DNA from: Alligator mississippiensis
Lineage: Eukaryota; Chordata; Crocodylia; Alligatoridae
Direction: 5' to 3'
Length of the DNA: 64,000 bases
NCBI RefSeq assembly: GCF_030867095.1
Contig: NC_081826.1
Span: forward strand, 36,682,001-36,746,000
Part shown: positions 23,770 through 36,185 of the stretch, piece by piece
How positions within the stretch are numbered: position 1 is the stretch's first letter
Layout: each line of letters starts with the position of its first letter
Notes under the pieces: model-generated
What the model was told of the DNA's origin: nothing
What the model saw: the letters and a program-made list of their open reading frames with translations, nothing else
Databases searched by the model: none
Program-made: the position numbers and the translations under genes

Positions 23770-24095
23770 TCCTCTCTGGCTATTCAAAGCATTTGCCATG
23801 TCTACCCAACCTACTCCCATCTGGAAAGTCCTTCTCAAAGGTTGTGAAAAAAAGCAGGCAGCTATCATGACAGGTACATATTTTGCATCAGCATTCAGCC
23901 TCAGTATCCAGCTTCTCCATCTCTCTTTCAGTCTTCCACAAATACATTCCATTGCCATTTTGCAGCTACGTAGGATATAGTTCAACAGTTCCTTTCTTTT
24001 GTCCAAGTGTCCAGTAAATGGCTTCAAATACCAGGGAAGCAGAAGGTAAACTGGGTCTCCCTGACTGACAGGAAAAATAGCAGTGCCGTCAGTAT
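23770..24095 (-). pseudogene. Harbinger/PIF (HARBI1-like) transposase relic
   Basis: On the minus strand the frame reads GDPVYLLLPW, then KPFTGHL, then NYILRSCKMAMECICGRLK followed by ERWRSW and PVMIAAC. This is the order of motifs in the C-terminal half of the DDE_Tnp_4 domain of HARBI1-like transposases, ending just before the usual HN-x-C-E motif, which is here frameshifted. The upstream catalytic residues are not present, and no flanking terminal repeats were found. It is a decayed fragment of a cut-and-paste transposase. Confidence 0.75.
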
Positions 24096-24496
24096 GTACA
24101 GAGATAATTAAAGCAAGAATTTCATTTCTTTACGCAGAAGAAGTGCAGAGATTTGAAAGTACTGGCATGACTATTGCTGAACCTTCTATTGATGGTCACC
24201 CAGGTCTTGCAGCACTGTATGGAAATAGCCCTTTCTGCTAAAAAACTTTGAGTTCTGGTATGAGGGGAAAATAATAGATACCTGAGCCTCAAACAAGGGC
24301 CCCCAAACAATTTTGGAACCCCAACAAAAAAATATGCAAATAACCTGTGCATTATCCAGTCTTATGACCCAGGGAACACCTTCCTGATAACAGCATGCAT
24401 TTCTATTACAAAAGCCTGAGTACCTGACCCACCAACAGTGAATTATTTATCTACTGGCCAGGAGCAATAAGGGGCAATGAGCTTCCAAACAGCAAT

Positions 24497-24840
24497 GGCT
24501 AGAGGTGCACCGATACATCGGTCCTATATCGGATCGGCACTGATATAAGGAAAATTGACTGTATCAGCAATTGGCTTTTTTTGGCTCGTGGCTGATAATG
24601 TGGCTGATAAATGCCCTGTGCATGTGCGCAGCCGCAGCGCAGCATGCAGGCAGCTAGGAGCACAGTTCAGCAGCACAGAGAGCAGCTGGGTCTGGCTGAT
24701 AAGAGGGAAGGTGCATGGTAGGGGGCGGATCGAGGCCCCCACGGTAAGGGAGGGAGTGGGGCTGGGGCTGCACAGCTGGGGCAGGGCATGGGACAGAGCC
24801 ATGGCTTATCTGGGGGGTGTCGAGGGGGGGGGCTCTCACC
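24497..24840 (+). mobile_element. hAT-like element, left-end fragment
   Basis: Starts near agaggtgcaccgatacatcg and continues with tatcggatcggcactgatat, a terminal type seen in vertebrate hAT elements, then a GC-rich body. No right terminus was found, so the right boundary is a guess. Confidence 0.4.
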
Positions 24841-25498
24841 ACTATGTTCACCCCAGAAGTTTCTAGGAAAGAGGCCTTTGACATCCTGTATTGCAGCTGC
24901 TGCAGATCATCCATCCAAAGGTCTGCAGCTCTACCCTGTATCATTCATCAAGGTTAACTGGATAAACCCACAGCAACAGGCCTCTGACAAAGCTGGTCCC
25001 TGAAAAGATCTAGCAAAAAGGATTTGATTCAGTTCATCCTTCTTGTCTTGGGTCCCTTTGTCACAAAGCTTCTGAGGTCACAGCACAACCTGACGTACGC
25101 TTACAACAGTCTGTTTGTATTCACCACCAGTGTTTGTGCAGTTCAGAGCTTGCCCATCTTGCCTGCTTTGAAACTAGCACTGCCTGGCTCAGAAAAAGCA
25201 AATGGAAGATGGCATGAATTATTTAGCTTTTGCTCAAGCCCAGAACTCCATTTCCTTATGGTAGCTATCCCCCAGTGGCCAGGGCGAAAGATCCCAGAAT
25301 ACTTTCAACAAAACAATACAACACCATGTACAATGACTAGCGAATGCTGAATGCCTGGTCTGAAACATCACAGTGTACTGTGCGAGGCCTTAAAGATACA
25401 CAGCAAAAATAGCTTCAATGCACTGCTTACATCACACGTGTGGCAGATATCTTCATCTGAATGCATAACCTATGTGGCAAGTTTCATGTATAGACATG
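24841..25498. other. intergenic, nothing recognised
   Basis: The segment ending gtatagacatgccctaagg resembles a DNA-transposon end, but no partner was found. No supported gene. Confidence 0.4.
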
Positions 25499-25506
25499 CC
25501 CTAAGG

Positions 25507-26989
25507 CAGGGGTGGGCAATTATTTCAGCAGGAGGGCCTTGTTTTGGTGAGCTGTTGAGGGCCACGCACATAATATCTTTCAAAAGATTTTAAAACAAAT
25601 TATACATAAAAAGCCCAAATCATATATTAAAAATAAAACATCTACTATAACTAGGGCCTGGCTTAAATCACGGGCCCTTCTCACGGCATGGTGACTCCTT
25701 TCATCTTGGAGTTCCCCCTGTGTGCTCCCCACTGCTGATTGGCAGAGGGGCCTTGTTGGTTCCCCCCACCCTCTGCTTGCTGTTTGCTCCTGATGGCCAG
25801 GAGGCGAAAACCACGGTTTTAAATATGCCATGATTTTTGCCTCCCATCTGGTCAGCAGCAAGGAAAAGGAGGCAAAAACCACAGCATATTTTAAAACTGT
25901 GGTTTTCACTCCCAGCCATCAGGAATGAGTAGCCAGTGGTGGGGCCAATGAGGGGAGCTCCAAGATTAAAGAGGCTGCCATGCTGCAAGCTGGGCCCACA
26001 ATTTAAACCAGGCCCTAACTATAATAGGGTAATTTTATTTCAAAAAATATTTTTGTCATGATTTATGTTTTTTAAGTACTGTATAGAAAAGGGATTGCAT
26101 AACAGCTCAAAATAGTCTTACTCATGTATAATGTGTGTATGGGGATGGGGGGGATGTGGTGGTGTGTGTGGGAGGAGTAGGGGGTGCATGTGGGTGTGGG
26201 GGGGGTTGGTGGGGTGTGTAGGTGTATGAGGAGTGTGGGGTGTGTGTGGGTAGGTGGGTGTGCACATGTGGGGGAGCTACCTGCATGCTAGGTCCCGGGA
26301 GCTGGCTGGGGGGGAGAGGGAGAGGGGATCAGGAGATGCATGCATCAAAGCTCGCCTGGGTGGTGCAGTGCAGCTGTGGTCTACCTGCCACATCTGGCCC
26401 ATGGCTGCCCCTGTGGTGCTCTGCATGGAGCTGAGTCCCACCTACTCCTGCCTGGGGCAGCGCCTGCTGTGCTCCTGCCTGTAAGCACTCTAGCCCAAGT
26501 TCTGACCCTGGCTAGCATGCATAGCTTTCAGCAGGGCTGTCTTCCACCCACTTGGCTGCCCACAGATGGCTGCTCATTGTGCCGGGTGGGTGGAGTGGGT
26601 GGAAGGTGGCTGGGAGCTGGAACGCCACACACTGGGGCAGGAACTGCCCAGCTGAAGTCTCCTCTCTGCCCGCTACCCTTCCCCGCATTACCTACTGCCC
26701 AGAGTGATGCAGCAGGGTAGGAGGAGGTGGTGCCACTGGAGGCAGGGAGAGCCAAGTAGTACCTGGGCAGCTACAGTTGCACTGGGAGCAGCCCAGGGGG
26801 GAAACTGGGTGCACTGGCTGGGTGGGAATGTGGCGCAGGCTGCCCTAGGCAGGGCTCAGTCCCCATGCAGAGTGCCACAGGGGCAGCTGCAGGCTGGATA
26901 TAATCAATTGGTGGACACCTACCCACAAGCCAGATCCAATCAGTTGTCAGGCTGGATCTGGCCCTCAGGTCATATTTTGCCCACCTGTG
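25507..26989 (+). mobile_element. hAT-like element, interrupted by a second hAT
   Basis: Begins CAGGGGTGGGCAATTATTT and ends CATATTTTGCCCACCTGTG. Flanks CCCTAAGG (25499-25506) and CTGTAAGG (26990-26997) agree at 6 of 8 positions. The inverted copy at 29903-31054 is colinear except for the insertion at 25652-26017. The interior has a G/GT-rich tract (about 26130-26290) with quadruplex potential and a GC-rich body that yields spurious open frames. Confidence 0.8.
25652..26017. mobile_element. nested hAT MITE
   Basis: A 366-bp element with inverted ends TAGGGCCTGGCTTAAAT and ATTTAAACCAGGCCCTA, flanked by ACTATAAC (25644-25651) and ACTATAAT (26018-26025). The interior contains a further inverted pair around aaaccacggttttaaatat and its partner near 25880. 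It lies inside the element at 25507 and is absent from the related copy at 30.9 kb. Confidence 0.85.
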
Positions 26990-26997
26990 CTGTAAGG

Positions 26998-28675
26998 GCA
27001 GACTTCAGGTGGGTACTGCTTCTTATGCCTTTGTGCAGGGGGCAATTACAATGGCTAGGGACAGAAGTTACACATAAAATGGTTTAAGTGATCAGAAAGT
27101 GGTTTAAACCTATATCAGAACATAAGTCCAGTGCATATTAACCAGTTTCAAAATGGCTGAAACTGGTTTACGATAAATCTGGTTGAATGTAGTATCAGAC
27201 TTTGGGTCAAACTGTTTTGTGGAATTTCTGTCCCAGACCACTTCCTGTTTCAAGTTAAATCACAGTCTCTCAGCATGCTTTCTAGCCCTAGGCTGGGCTG
27301 TGCTGTCTGCAACAGAGAGCAGGGATGGCTCCTCACCTCTGCTCTCTAGCTGGAACAGTGAGAACTGGCTGACAAGGGGAAGGCGGGGGGCAAGCCCAGC
27401 TAGGGATGTAGCCCAGTATACAGGGAGGGGACTGCCCAACCCGCAGGCAAACCCCAGCTGAGGTCTGGGACCAGGGAGGGGAGTTAAATACCCCTTCCCC
27501 CTCTCAAACTTACTGCTGGCTGCAACTGTGGACTATAAATCCCAGAGGCACCTGGAAGCAGGAAAAGGAAGTGATGAGCAACCCTGCAAAGTCCTGCTGC
27601 TGTAATTCTGGACTGCAAATCTCAGAGACATCACGGGCAGCAGGAAGAGGATGTGAACAGACAGTCATGCTCTAGTGTTCCTGACTTCTGGCCTGAGCCA
27701 CTGCAAGCATGTGGCTGCATTTTCCTGAATCAAAGATAAATGTATGTTCACTTCTGTTTCAATTTAATCTGTGCAGTTTAGACTAGCCTGCAAAGACTGA
27801 ATTGATTCAGCCTCAGGCTTTTTGACTGCCTGTGCTGAAAGTGTTGCTCCACACCAATCTCACTAATGAGGTCAAGGAAGGATGGATGGATCTCAGCCAT
27901 CAGAGTGCATGTTTCTCCCACTGAAAGTATGGCAGAACTGCCCATGCAGTACCCACTCCCCAGAGCCAAAGGAAGAAGTCCATTAAGCCAGAACTCCCCC
28001 TAGGTTCCCCCTGTGGCAAGTCTCCCTTACTGCACCACAGGTCTTAAACCTGCAGACACAAGCTAATCCCAAACATTGAAAATATTCTGTTCTCAGGATC
28101 CCATGTGCAGCTTCATGCCTGACTGCTGAATCAAGGTCTCTCTGTCCCCCACCCCCACCAAATTCCTTATTTCTGGAACATCTCAAAGCCATTCCTTTGT
28201 ACTACGATGCCTTTTCAGCAGGAAACAAGCTAGTTGCTATGTCAGCATCTTGGCCATGAATCAGAGAAGGAAAAGCTATTTGTCAAAGTACATGCTAGGC
28301 ATAGACAATTAGGATAGAGATGATCTTTTAGCCTCAGAAACTCTTTCAGACAGTGGGGGAAAGATCTCTACAACCAAAAGAAAATAAAACAGGAATTACA
28401 GAAGAGAACTGTGGTCTGATTTCTGAAGCAAAACTCAACAGTGCAGCTCTGTTCCCTTGTCAAACCTGTACTGCTTCATTTGAGCCAGAAGACTGTATAT
28501 TTTATTGGCTGTGGAATCTCATTAATTTCAAATGCACACATCAAACAAACAGGAAAAGCCTTCTGGCCCCATGCCCCAAATACCTGACTCTGGAGTTGGA
28601 CACCAAGCAGTCTCATCCTGGAATCTTGTGTTCCTTGCTGCTGAAACTTGGGAAATACACAGGGCCTTTTGATAG
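26998..28675. other. intergenic, nothing firmly recognised
   Basis: The stretch 27095-27790 has transposon-like texture (repeated aaactggttt motifs and a duplicated gactataaatcccagaggca / gactgcaaatctcagagaca block), but no ends were found. No supported gene. Confidence 0.4.
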
Positions 28676-28828
28676 GGTTGTTGGTTGTAGCCATGTTGGT
28701 CTAAGGACATAGCCAGACAAGGTTCTTTGGGTAAATGTGATATTTTTATTAGACCCACTAAATAGTTGGAAAAATTGTTCTTTGCAAGCTTTTGGGCACA
28801 AACATCCTTCTTCAGACATAGGGAGAAG
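28676..28828 (+). repeat. interspersed repeat (ttgtagccatgttggtcta type)
   Basis: Contains ggttgtagccatgttggtct, then agacaaggttctttgggt, then tttttattagacccacta and gcaagcttttgggca ... ttcttcagacat. This motif series is common in reptile genomes. A shorter copy lies at 62384-62432. The family is not assigned. Confidence 0.6.
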
Positions 28829-29274
28829 TCACCCTATATAGGTATAGGTATATTTGGCTTTCTATGGAAGCCAAATACACAGCTCTACTTGCTGCCCCCT
28901 GCAGGTGGCTATTTCTGCAGCATGCTCAACTGCACTTCCAATTTGCCATTTTGCCAGAGAGGATAAGGATCTGAGTGGAAGAAAATAAGATGCCTCCTCT
29001 CAGATGCCTCCCTCTTTGGAACTGGGACCTTGTCTTCCTGTGTCTTTATACAGAATCTTCTAAATGAGGATTACGGGTGCTATTGCAAAAGAAATATCAA
29101 TGATGTAAAACTTAAGCCTGGACATCTAATGTTAAATTTTGTCTTTCGTTCACTAGCAACCTCAAGGAAGAGACATTCAGAAAGGTGGACTGAGCAACTT
29201 TTCAACCTAAAAAATAAAATAGAACAGGGGCTCTCAAAGTTTGTCAGATCATGGATCCCATCTTAATAAATCAT
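28829..29274. other. intergenic, nothing recognised
   Basis: No supported gene or repeat. The plus-strand frame at 29030-29266 has no domain. Confidence 0.45.
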
Positions 29275-29672
29275 AGAACCATAGAGAAGTAGGGCTGGAA
29301 GGGACCTCCATAGGTCATCTTGTCCAACCCCCTGCCTGAGGCAGGATCATCCCTATTCAAACCATCCCATACAAACCATAATTTAAACTCTACATAAGAC
29401 CCTGGGCAACCCTGATACAACATAAACCTAACACCCTAACCTTCCACCTGCCACAGGTAAAGCAGAACCATGACAGCCAACATCCTGCTTCTATGAAATG
29501 TTGTCAATATGTGCACAAGAGGTCCTGGGGGAAAGGGCCACACCGCACACTAGAGAGGAAGGCAAAAACCCCCACAGTCCATACCAATCTGATCATGAGG
29601 TAAAATTCTTTCCTGACCCCAAATATGGTGATCAGTCTGACCCTGAGTGGAGGGGCAAGACCCTCTAGCCAG
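29275..29672 (-). mobile_element. CR1 LINE, 3' untranslated end
   Basis: Reads as the reverse complement of a CR1 3' end: tcatagaaccatagag, then gggctggaagggacct, then gtccaaccccctgcc. The body continues through aatctgatcatgaggtaaaattc, as in CR1 3' UTRs. It is 5'-truncated, with no reverse transcriptase sequence. Confidence 0.85.
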
Positions 29673-29902
29673 GAACTTCCTTCTTGGGTCCCAGCAAGAA
29701 CATTGGCACACCCCAGTCAAAGTCCCCAGCCTTGGCTGTTGCTAATACCCAGTGCCTCTGGGAAGGTTTAAAAACACCCTGACACATGTAGCAGAAAAGT
29801 GTGGAGGGGGAGGGGTGGGGGGTAGAGAGGAAGGGGGAACCAGCAGATCCCAGAAGCATGGGAAATACTCGTGGCAAGACGTAAGTGTAGCTCTGCATAG
29901 AT

Positions 29903-31054
29903 TGGGTGGGCAAAATACAGCCCACAGGCCAAATCTGGCCTGCCAGTTGATTACATTTGGCCTGTAGCTGCCCCTGTGGAGCTCTGCATGGGCCGAGGTC
30001 CATACACTAGCCCTACATGCTCCTGCCCAGGGCAGCCTGCACTGTGCTCCCACCTATGCACATTGGTGGCCCTGGCCAGCATACATAGCTTCCCAGCAAG
30101 ACTCCTTTGGGTATAGCTGCAGCCCCTGGGTACTGTTCCGCTCCCCCTGCTTCCATCCAATGGCTTCTCCTCTTCCTGCCCCTGCTGCGCCGCTCCGGAC
30201 AGGGAGGAAGCTACAGCTGGGCAGCTCCTGCCCCAGTGGATTTCCAGGTCCAGCTCCCAGCCACCTTCCACCCACTCAGCCACCTGCAGGTGGCTGCCCA
30301 CTGCGCCAGGCAGATGGAGTGGGTGGAAGGTGGCTGGGAGCTGGGCGGGAGCCTTATACACTGGGGCGAGAGCTGCCTGGCTACAGCTTCCCCCTCGCCC
30401 AGAGTGGTGCAGCAGGGGCAAGAGGAGGAGGAGCCTCTGGAGACTGGGGGAGCTGAGCAGTACTCAGGTGGCTACAGTCGCACTAATAGCAGCCCTGCCA
30501 GGAAGCTGTGTGTGCTGGCTGGGGCTGGGGCTGGGGCTTGGCAGGTGTGGGTGGGAGCAATGCATGGGCTGCCCCAAGTGGGAGCGGGTGGGGCTTGGCC
30601 CTATGCAGAGTACCACGGGCCGGATTGGGGGGGGGCACAACACACCTGAACCTGCACCACTCAGAAAATCTCTGCTGCATGTGCCCCCTTCCCCCCACCC
30701 CTGGCTGGGTCCCAGGACTTAGCATGCAGGTAGCTCCCCTTACACGTGCACATGCACAAACACACTCCACACCCTTCCCACATAATATACGAGAGTAAGA
30801 CTATATTTTGAGCTATCATGCAATCACCTCTATATACTCTACTCAAGAAAAAACTGGGACAAAAATTATTTTTTAAATAAAATTAAAATCTGTTATAGTA
30901 GATGTTTGATTTTTAGTATACGATTTGATTTTTATCTATAATTTCTTAAAATGGTATCTTCTGAAATATTTTGTGTGTGCCACCCTCAACAGCTCACCAG
31001 AACTTGTTAAGTGGCCCTTGATCTGAAATAATTGTCCACCCCTGGCCCAGATCA
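29903..31054 (-). mobile_element. hAT-like element, uninterrupted inverted copy
   Basis: Left end gggtgggcaaaatacagccc and right end aataattgtccacccctgg are the two hAT termini in inverse order relative to 25507. The segment around 30885-30915 (ttatagtagatgttt) corresponds to the empty site of the insertion at 25652. Target duplications are not clear and boundaries are within a few bases. GC-rich frames at 30054-30722 are shadows. Confidence 0.75.
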
Positions 31055-33320
31055 TCATCAGTGTTTGTCCCCTCTCTTCTTGTACCCCTCCCTAAATGGT
31101 CTGAAGGGCATATTGCCTTCCCTGGTCCCATCACAGGGACTCACCACCATATTCCCACCTGTAATCACATGAGCCACTTTCTCTCTCTGTTTTCCGTTTC
31201 ATAGCACCCCTGTGGCAACTACTGACCTGGTTGTGTGAAAATAATCTTTTGGAGAATATTTATTTAGCTGTTTTCAGTGCAAGTAACCCATGGACCACAT
31301 TTGAGAACACCTGAAATAGACTATTCAATTTTATAAGAGGGAGGAGAGAGTAGTTATTTGTATATCTTCTATCATTACTCCTAGTTTTGTAGGAGGCATC
31401 TACCAGAACCTTCTCATACTGTACACTTCCCTTTTATATAAAACAGATACATCAGTCTAAAAGATTTTTTTTATTTTTGTTTTAAATTCAAAGTCAAACC
31501 TCAGTCATTTGCAAATAAAATCCAAGTACAAAATGCTCCTTTCTGTATCCATTTAAACAGATTTTTCATTATATCCCAATAAAACAAAGCCTGCTTCTTC
31601 AAACAATGTATACATGTTATACAGCTTGCTCTTTTCATAAGGCATGTTAAATATATTTCAGTTCAAATATTAAACATATTAGAATTAAAAACAACTGAAA
31701 GGTTCACAAAAACATGCATGTACTGCAGAACACATTAAAGACATTACAATGTACACATGCACATGTACACATGAACAAATATTCTAGGAAGATCAACGCA
31801 TCTTGTTTTCTGTGAGGCCTTAGTTAAGTAATGAACAAAAATGCAAGTTGAACCTAGGACTTGCATATTGCTTACACAACAATCATATTCTCCTCCCCAA
31901 CTTTCAGTGAACAATCATCTTAGCTGTGCTGTAGAAGTGTGTATGTCCTCCAAGCAGCAACAGTGATGAAATTGCTAAGTATATTGGAAAAGCACAGGAA
32001 CCAAATCAAGCAGACAGACCTCCGCTGGCCTACAGTGAGACTGAACTTTCCTATTGTTTTCTACTGGTAATTGGAGAGTCCCTCTCTGCATTATCCAGAT
32101 GCCGTTTCTATGCTCAGTTTCAAATGATATCCCAGAAGAAAATTCCATCAATGTGTCATGGAGTCCTCCAAGTGATTGGACAACTAGAACAAATTCCTTT
32201 GGGAAACCTTGGTTAACAAAGCTCAGGCCAGGGTTGGTAAAGTGCTTTCTGCACAAGGGATGTTTTCCAGGCACGACCAGATTTTCCTGTAGAACCAATG
32301 ACTTGAGAAACAAAATAAGTGGCATGATTTATTGTGCTTCCAATTAAAGAACAGTGTGGAAAGTATTACACTTCTAGCTTCGTATCACAGAAGCAGCCAG
32401 AGGCATTATTGGCAGAGCGGGGGAAGCTTTTTTTCTTTCAGAGATAAATTCCCTCTAGTATGATTATTTTGTTTTCTATATTGGAGCTACTTCACATTTT
32501 AACATCTGCTTTGACAAACAATGAATGGGAAAGTTTTCTCATGGGAAGGTCGCCTCTGGGTAATGATGTCAGGATGACTGAACCGGTTTACCATGTCACC
32601 TGACTATCAATGGCTACAGAAACAGGAACTCCATAAGAAGCCAGATTGTAGGGGTAGGTAAGGAAAACATTGGCCCCCAAGACCTGAGCCATAGTTGTGT
32701 GACTAGCAATATTTTTTTCTCTTTAAACAAACAGCTCAGTTTTAGCCACTGAAAATACAGAGGCCACACCTACGCACAAAACCATTCTGAGGCTCAAGCA
32801 CTTGACAACTATAGAAAAAGTTGATCTGCTATATAACGCATAACAAGACAAGCCACACTTCCTCCTATAAACTGGCTGTCACACTGCATATTATTCATTA
32901 AATGCAAGACACAGTTAAGGGTCAAGTGATGCTCTCAGTTGCATGGATATAAATTCAGAGGCCACCACCTAGAGTCAGTAGATCATTTGTCATTAGCTTC
33001 AGTGGATTTAGGGGCAGACCCATAGATTTACTCTGGAGTACATAGAAGTACCTGAAAACAGAGTTTAACCTTGCATAGGCCAAAAAAGCCAAACCTGCCA
33101 TGACTTACACTCCCATAAATGACTCAATTGGAAACAGCACTGAGATCAGTAAGGTGCACGAAGCATATATCATCAAGAACACAGATTTCCACCCATGAAT
33201 TCAAACCGCCTCTACAGTGGTCCAAGTTAAGGAACTTGTGTTAGCATGAACGAATGATCTTGACATCAATTTCATACAGACTTTTCACATATAGACAGTA
33301 TATTGTGAGCTATGGTAATG
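31055..33320. other. intergenic, nothing recognised
   Basis: AT-rich, mostly unique-looking DNA. The 116-codon minus-strand frame at 31975-32325 shows no domain or splice context that I trust. Confidence 0.5.
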
Positions 33321-33328
33321 TCCTAAGG

Positions 33329-33518
33329 CCACAGTTCCTACATTTTTTGGCCAGTGGGCCACTGTCAACCTTCAACAGTTTTTATGGATGACCATTCTCC
33401 CTTATTAGCACACTTTTAATTGAGAATGCTACAAAGGCAGACAGAGACCAGTGGGCTCCAGGGGTCACTTGCCCTGAAGACTTCCTGTGGTCCATGGGCC
33501 ACAGCTTGCAAACCACCA
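33329..33518. mobile_element. hAT MITE with perfect 8-bp target duplication
   Basis: A 190-bp element, ends near ccacagttcctacatttttt and gcttgcaaaccacca, flanked by identical TCCTAAGG (33321-33328 and 33519-33526). Confidence 0.8.
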
Positions 33519-33526
33519 TCCTAAGG

Positions 33527-33942
33527 CAGGGGTGCCAAACATACATCTTATAAGCCAGATCAGGCCCACAGGGGTGGGTCATCCAGCCTATAGGCTCTCT
33601 CATGGACTGGATGATCCACTTTCATGGGCCAAATTTGGCTCATGGGGCTTGTCAGTTCAGCTGCCAGAACCACTATATGAGCACACCTTCAGAACCAAGG
33701 GGGGTTAATGCTCCTGCTGCTCACCCCACCTAACTTGCTGCTAAATTTGGGAGTTGTAGTCACTGTTGGCAACTAAAATCAGAGGCAAAGGGAAAAGAGG
33801 GTGGAGCTTTTGTTAACCTCCTGGGTTATAGAGCTATGCCAATACAGTGGCTCTGGTAACTGTGGGGACTAATATCATTGCTGACACTTGCAGGTTGTCC
33901 ACAGTCTGGATCCGGCCTGCAGGGCCAAAAGCATTTAATACC
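33527..33942 (+). mobile_element. hAT-like element adjoining the previous one
   Basis: Starts caggggtgccaaacatac immediately after the TCCTAAGG of the preceding element. The body is rich in gatcaggcccaca and ggatccggcctgcagg motifs. The right end is near gcatttaataccctt. A relative lies at 44633-45028. No target duplication was found. Confidence 0.5.
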
Positions 33943-35869
33943 CTTCTCTTGAGGGAAAAAAGAACCAAATATCAAAAATCAATTAATGGAGCAAGGAATG
34001 ATATCCTGGTCTGAATAAATCAGTGATGAAGAACATCTTCATGGAGAAGATATACCCAGAAAGCTGAAAACAAAATGCAGTTACAACAGGAAACTCAGTA
34101 ACGCTGCATCAGATGGGGCAATCAATCTTAAAGGTCTTTTACTGCAGTTTACACATTATCTAAATATTTACTACTAATAATAACTAGTGCATGGTGGGGT
34201 ATTTTAATTTTTTAAAATTAGAAATGCATTATCTATCTTTTTCAATAACTGATTACTGCCTCAATCATGTCTCTGAGCCTTCTGAACAGTTACTTGTTCA
34301 CTGATCTTAATCTTTTGGACATTTCCACCTGTGCATTTTTTCTTTTTGTCTTAATCAAACGTTTGTTGACAGGGTGGCAGGAAGACAGTCACTAGCAAGA
34401 GAATTGGTTGCAACAGTCAGCACTGTGAGAATTCATTGAAATTTTCATGAGTGCAAGTTTTTACACAGTTCCTAGGTATAGCAATTGCATAGCTACTATC
34501 AGTTAATATTGAATAACAATCAGCAAGAAACACAAAGCACCTGTCTGTTATGTTCATTCACTTTAAATATTTTCTGAAGGACAATGTTGTAACTGGGTAA
34601 ACAGTTAAGCTGGCCATAAAAATTTATTAAGATATATTTAAGGTAATATATTTAAGCACAAACCTTCTTATTTTAGATACTTTTACAAAATTGACACAGG
34701 AGACGTTGTCTCTGCCCTTCCAGAAATAGCATTAAAACAGCATAAAAAGTTAAATGTTACTATTAGGATGTACCCTGTATTAATCAATACGGGCTAGACT
34801 CTTACTTACACTGACTAGTACATTATTCCACAAATTACAACCTTGTCTTCAACTGGGCTACCCACAGAGAAAGATATTACTCAGTATTGCCTAGGCCTCA
34901 TGTTATCATATGAGTATGCTAATACTTACAGTAATACTCCTCAAGAGTCCAGTCTTATTCCTAGTGAAGTTATAAGGAGCATGAATGATCCATTAAAGAA
35001 CTAAATATGTGCATGAGGTTCAGTAAACATGAGGTTTGGTAAAACTAATGCAGTAGTCCTAGGAAGTTCAAGGCATACTGTAATTTTTGTTACAGAGAGC
35101 ATTTAATTCATATGAACTGTAACATACCATAATACATTAAAAGATTTGACAAGTTGATTGTAGTTAGACACAGATCCAAGCCAGAACATTTTGACCAAGT
35201 TCTTGAATCCCTAAAGGCTAAGGTTCAGGATTTGAGCCAGTTCATGAGATATTGAACAAACCCCAACAATTAATCAGAAACAGAAATATTGAAATCGCCC
35301 AATACAGGCAACTTTGGTGACTCCACTACTACACAGATATCTAAACATGAACACAAAGACTTGCACTTTAGTGTGTATGTATGTATTCTTTGAAATTTAA
35401 GTTTAGAGTGGAAATGCTCCTACCTCTAAGGGAGGTATCTCCACTTTCTCCACTCAACAGATCTGATTTTTATGTCAATTCAGTGGCACAACCATTAAAA
35501 AAATCTTTCTATGATTTAAACTCATATTATTGCAGAACCAACACAGCTCTGTGAAAGTGAGCTGGACTTCATTCTGGCTCCTAGTTTAAAAACAATATAG
35601 CTAACCAAGATATGGTTGCCATATTTTAGAATGGATGGCAGCATGTGAGCTAAGAATAGCATGGCTTTTAGTCCCTAAGTTGAATTGCTGGACTACCAAT
35701 TAGAAAAGTGTACCTTTAGTTATAGACACAATAAATCTGGAAATCCACAAAGGCGTTTTCATGCCTTTCATGATGTCAACTTCATACCTTTTCGAACACA
35801 TCTGCACTTTAACCACTGAAATTATCCTGATTACAGGGTGGCTAAATGTTGATTCTAACCCAAAGAAGT
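33943..35869. other. intergenic, nothing recognised
   Basis: AT-rich sequence without supported features. Confidence 0.5.
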
Positions 35870-35877
35870 TTCTAAAC

Positions 35878-36177
35878 CAGTGATTCACAACCAGGGTGCC
35901 ATAGTACTCTGGGGTGCCTTAAGACCCTTTCTAAGGTGCCACAGGACTCTACACAATGTTAGAACTGTTAGGAGTACAAACATGAATCACAAGATAAACC
36001 TAGAAAGATTTCAAATAGGAATCCCTAATGTCACAAACATTCAGACCTATTGTAGTCTCTCTGAGTTCTCTGCAACAGAAAAAAAATTAGTATATTTCCA
36101 TAGTAAAAAAATGACTGAAAACTCAGATCCAGCATTTTCCAAGGTGTGCTTTGAGTCTAAGAGACTGAGAACCACTG
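35878..36177. mobile_element. hAT (Charlie-like) MITE
   Basis: A 300-bp element starting CAGTGATTCACAACCAGGGT and ending GACTGAGAACCACTG, the typical ends of Charlie-type hATs. Flanks TTCTAAAC (35870-35877) and TTCTAAGT (36178-36185) match at 6 of 8 positions. Confidence 0.78.
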
Positions 36178-36185
36178 TTCTAAGT

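Noticed and set aside
30054..30770. Opposed frames of 73 to 180 codons
   Set aside because: Inside the inverted hAT element at 29903-31054; low-A/T composition only.
31975..32325. 116-codon minus-strand frame
   Set aside because: No domain, no convincing splice sites, no codon pattern; treated as chance.
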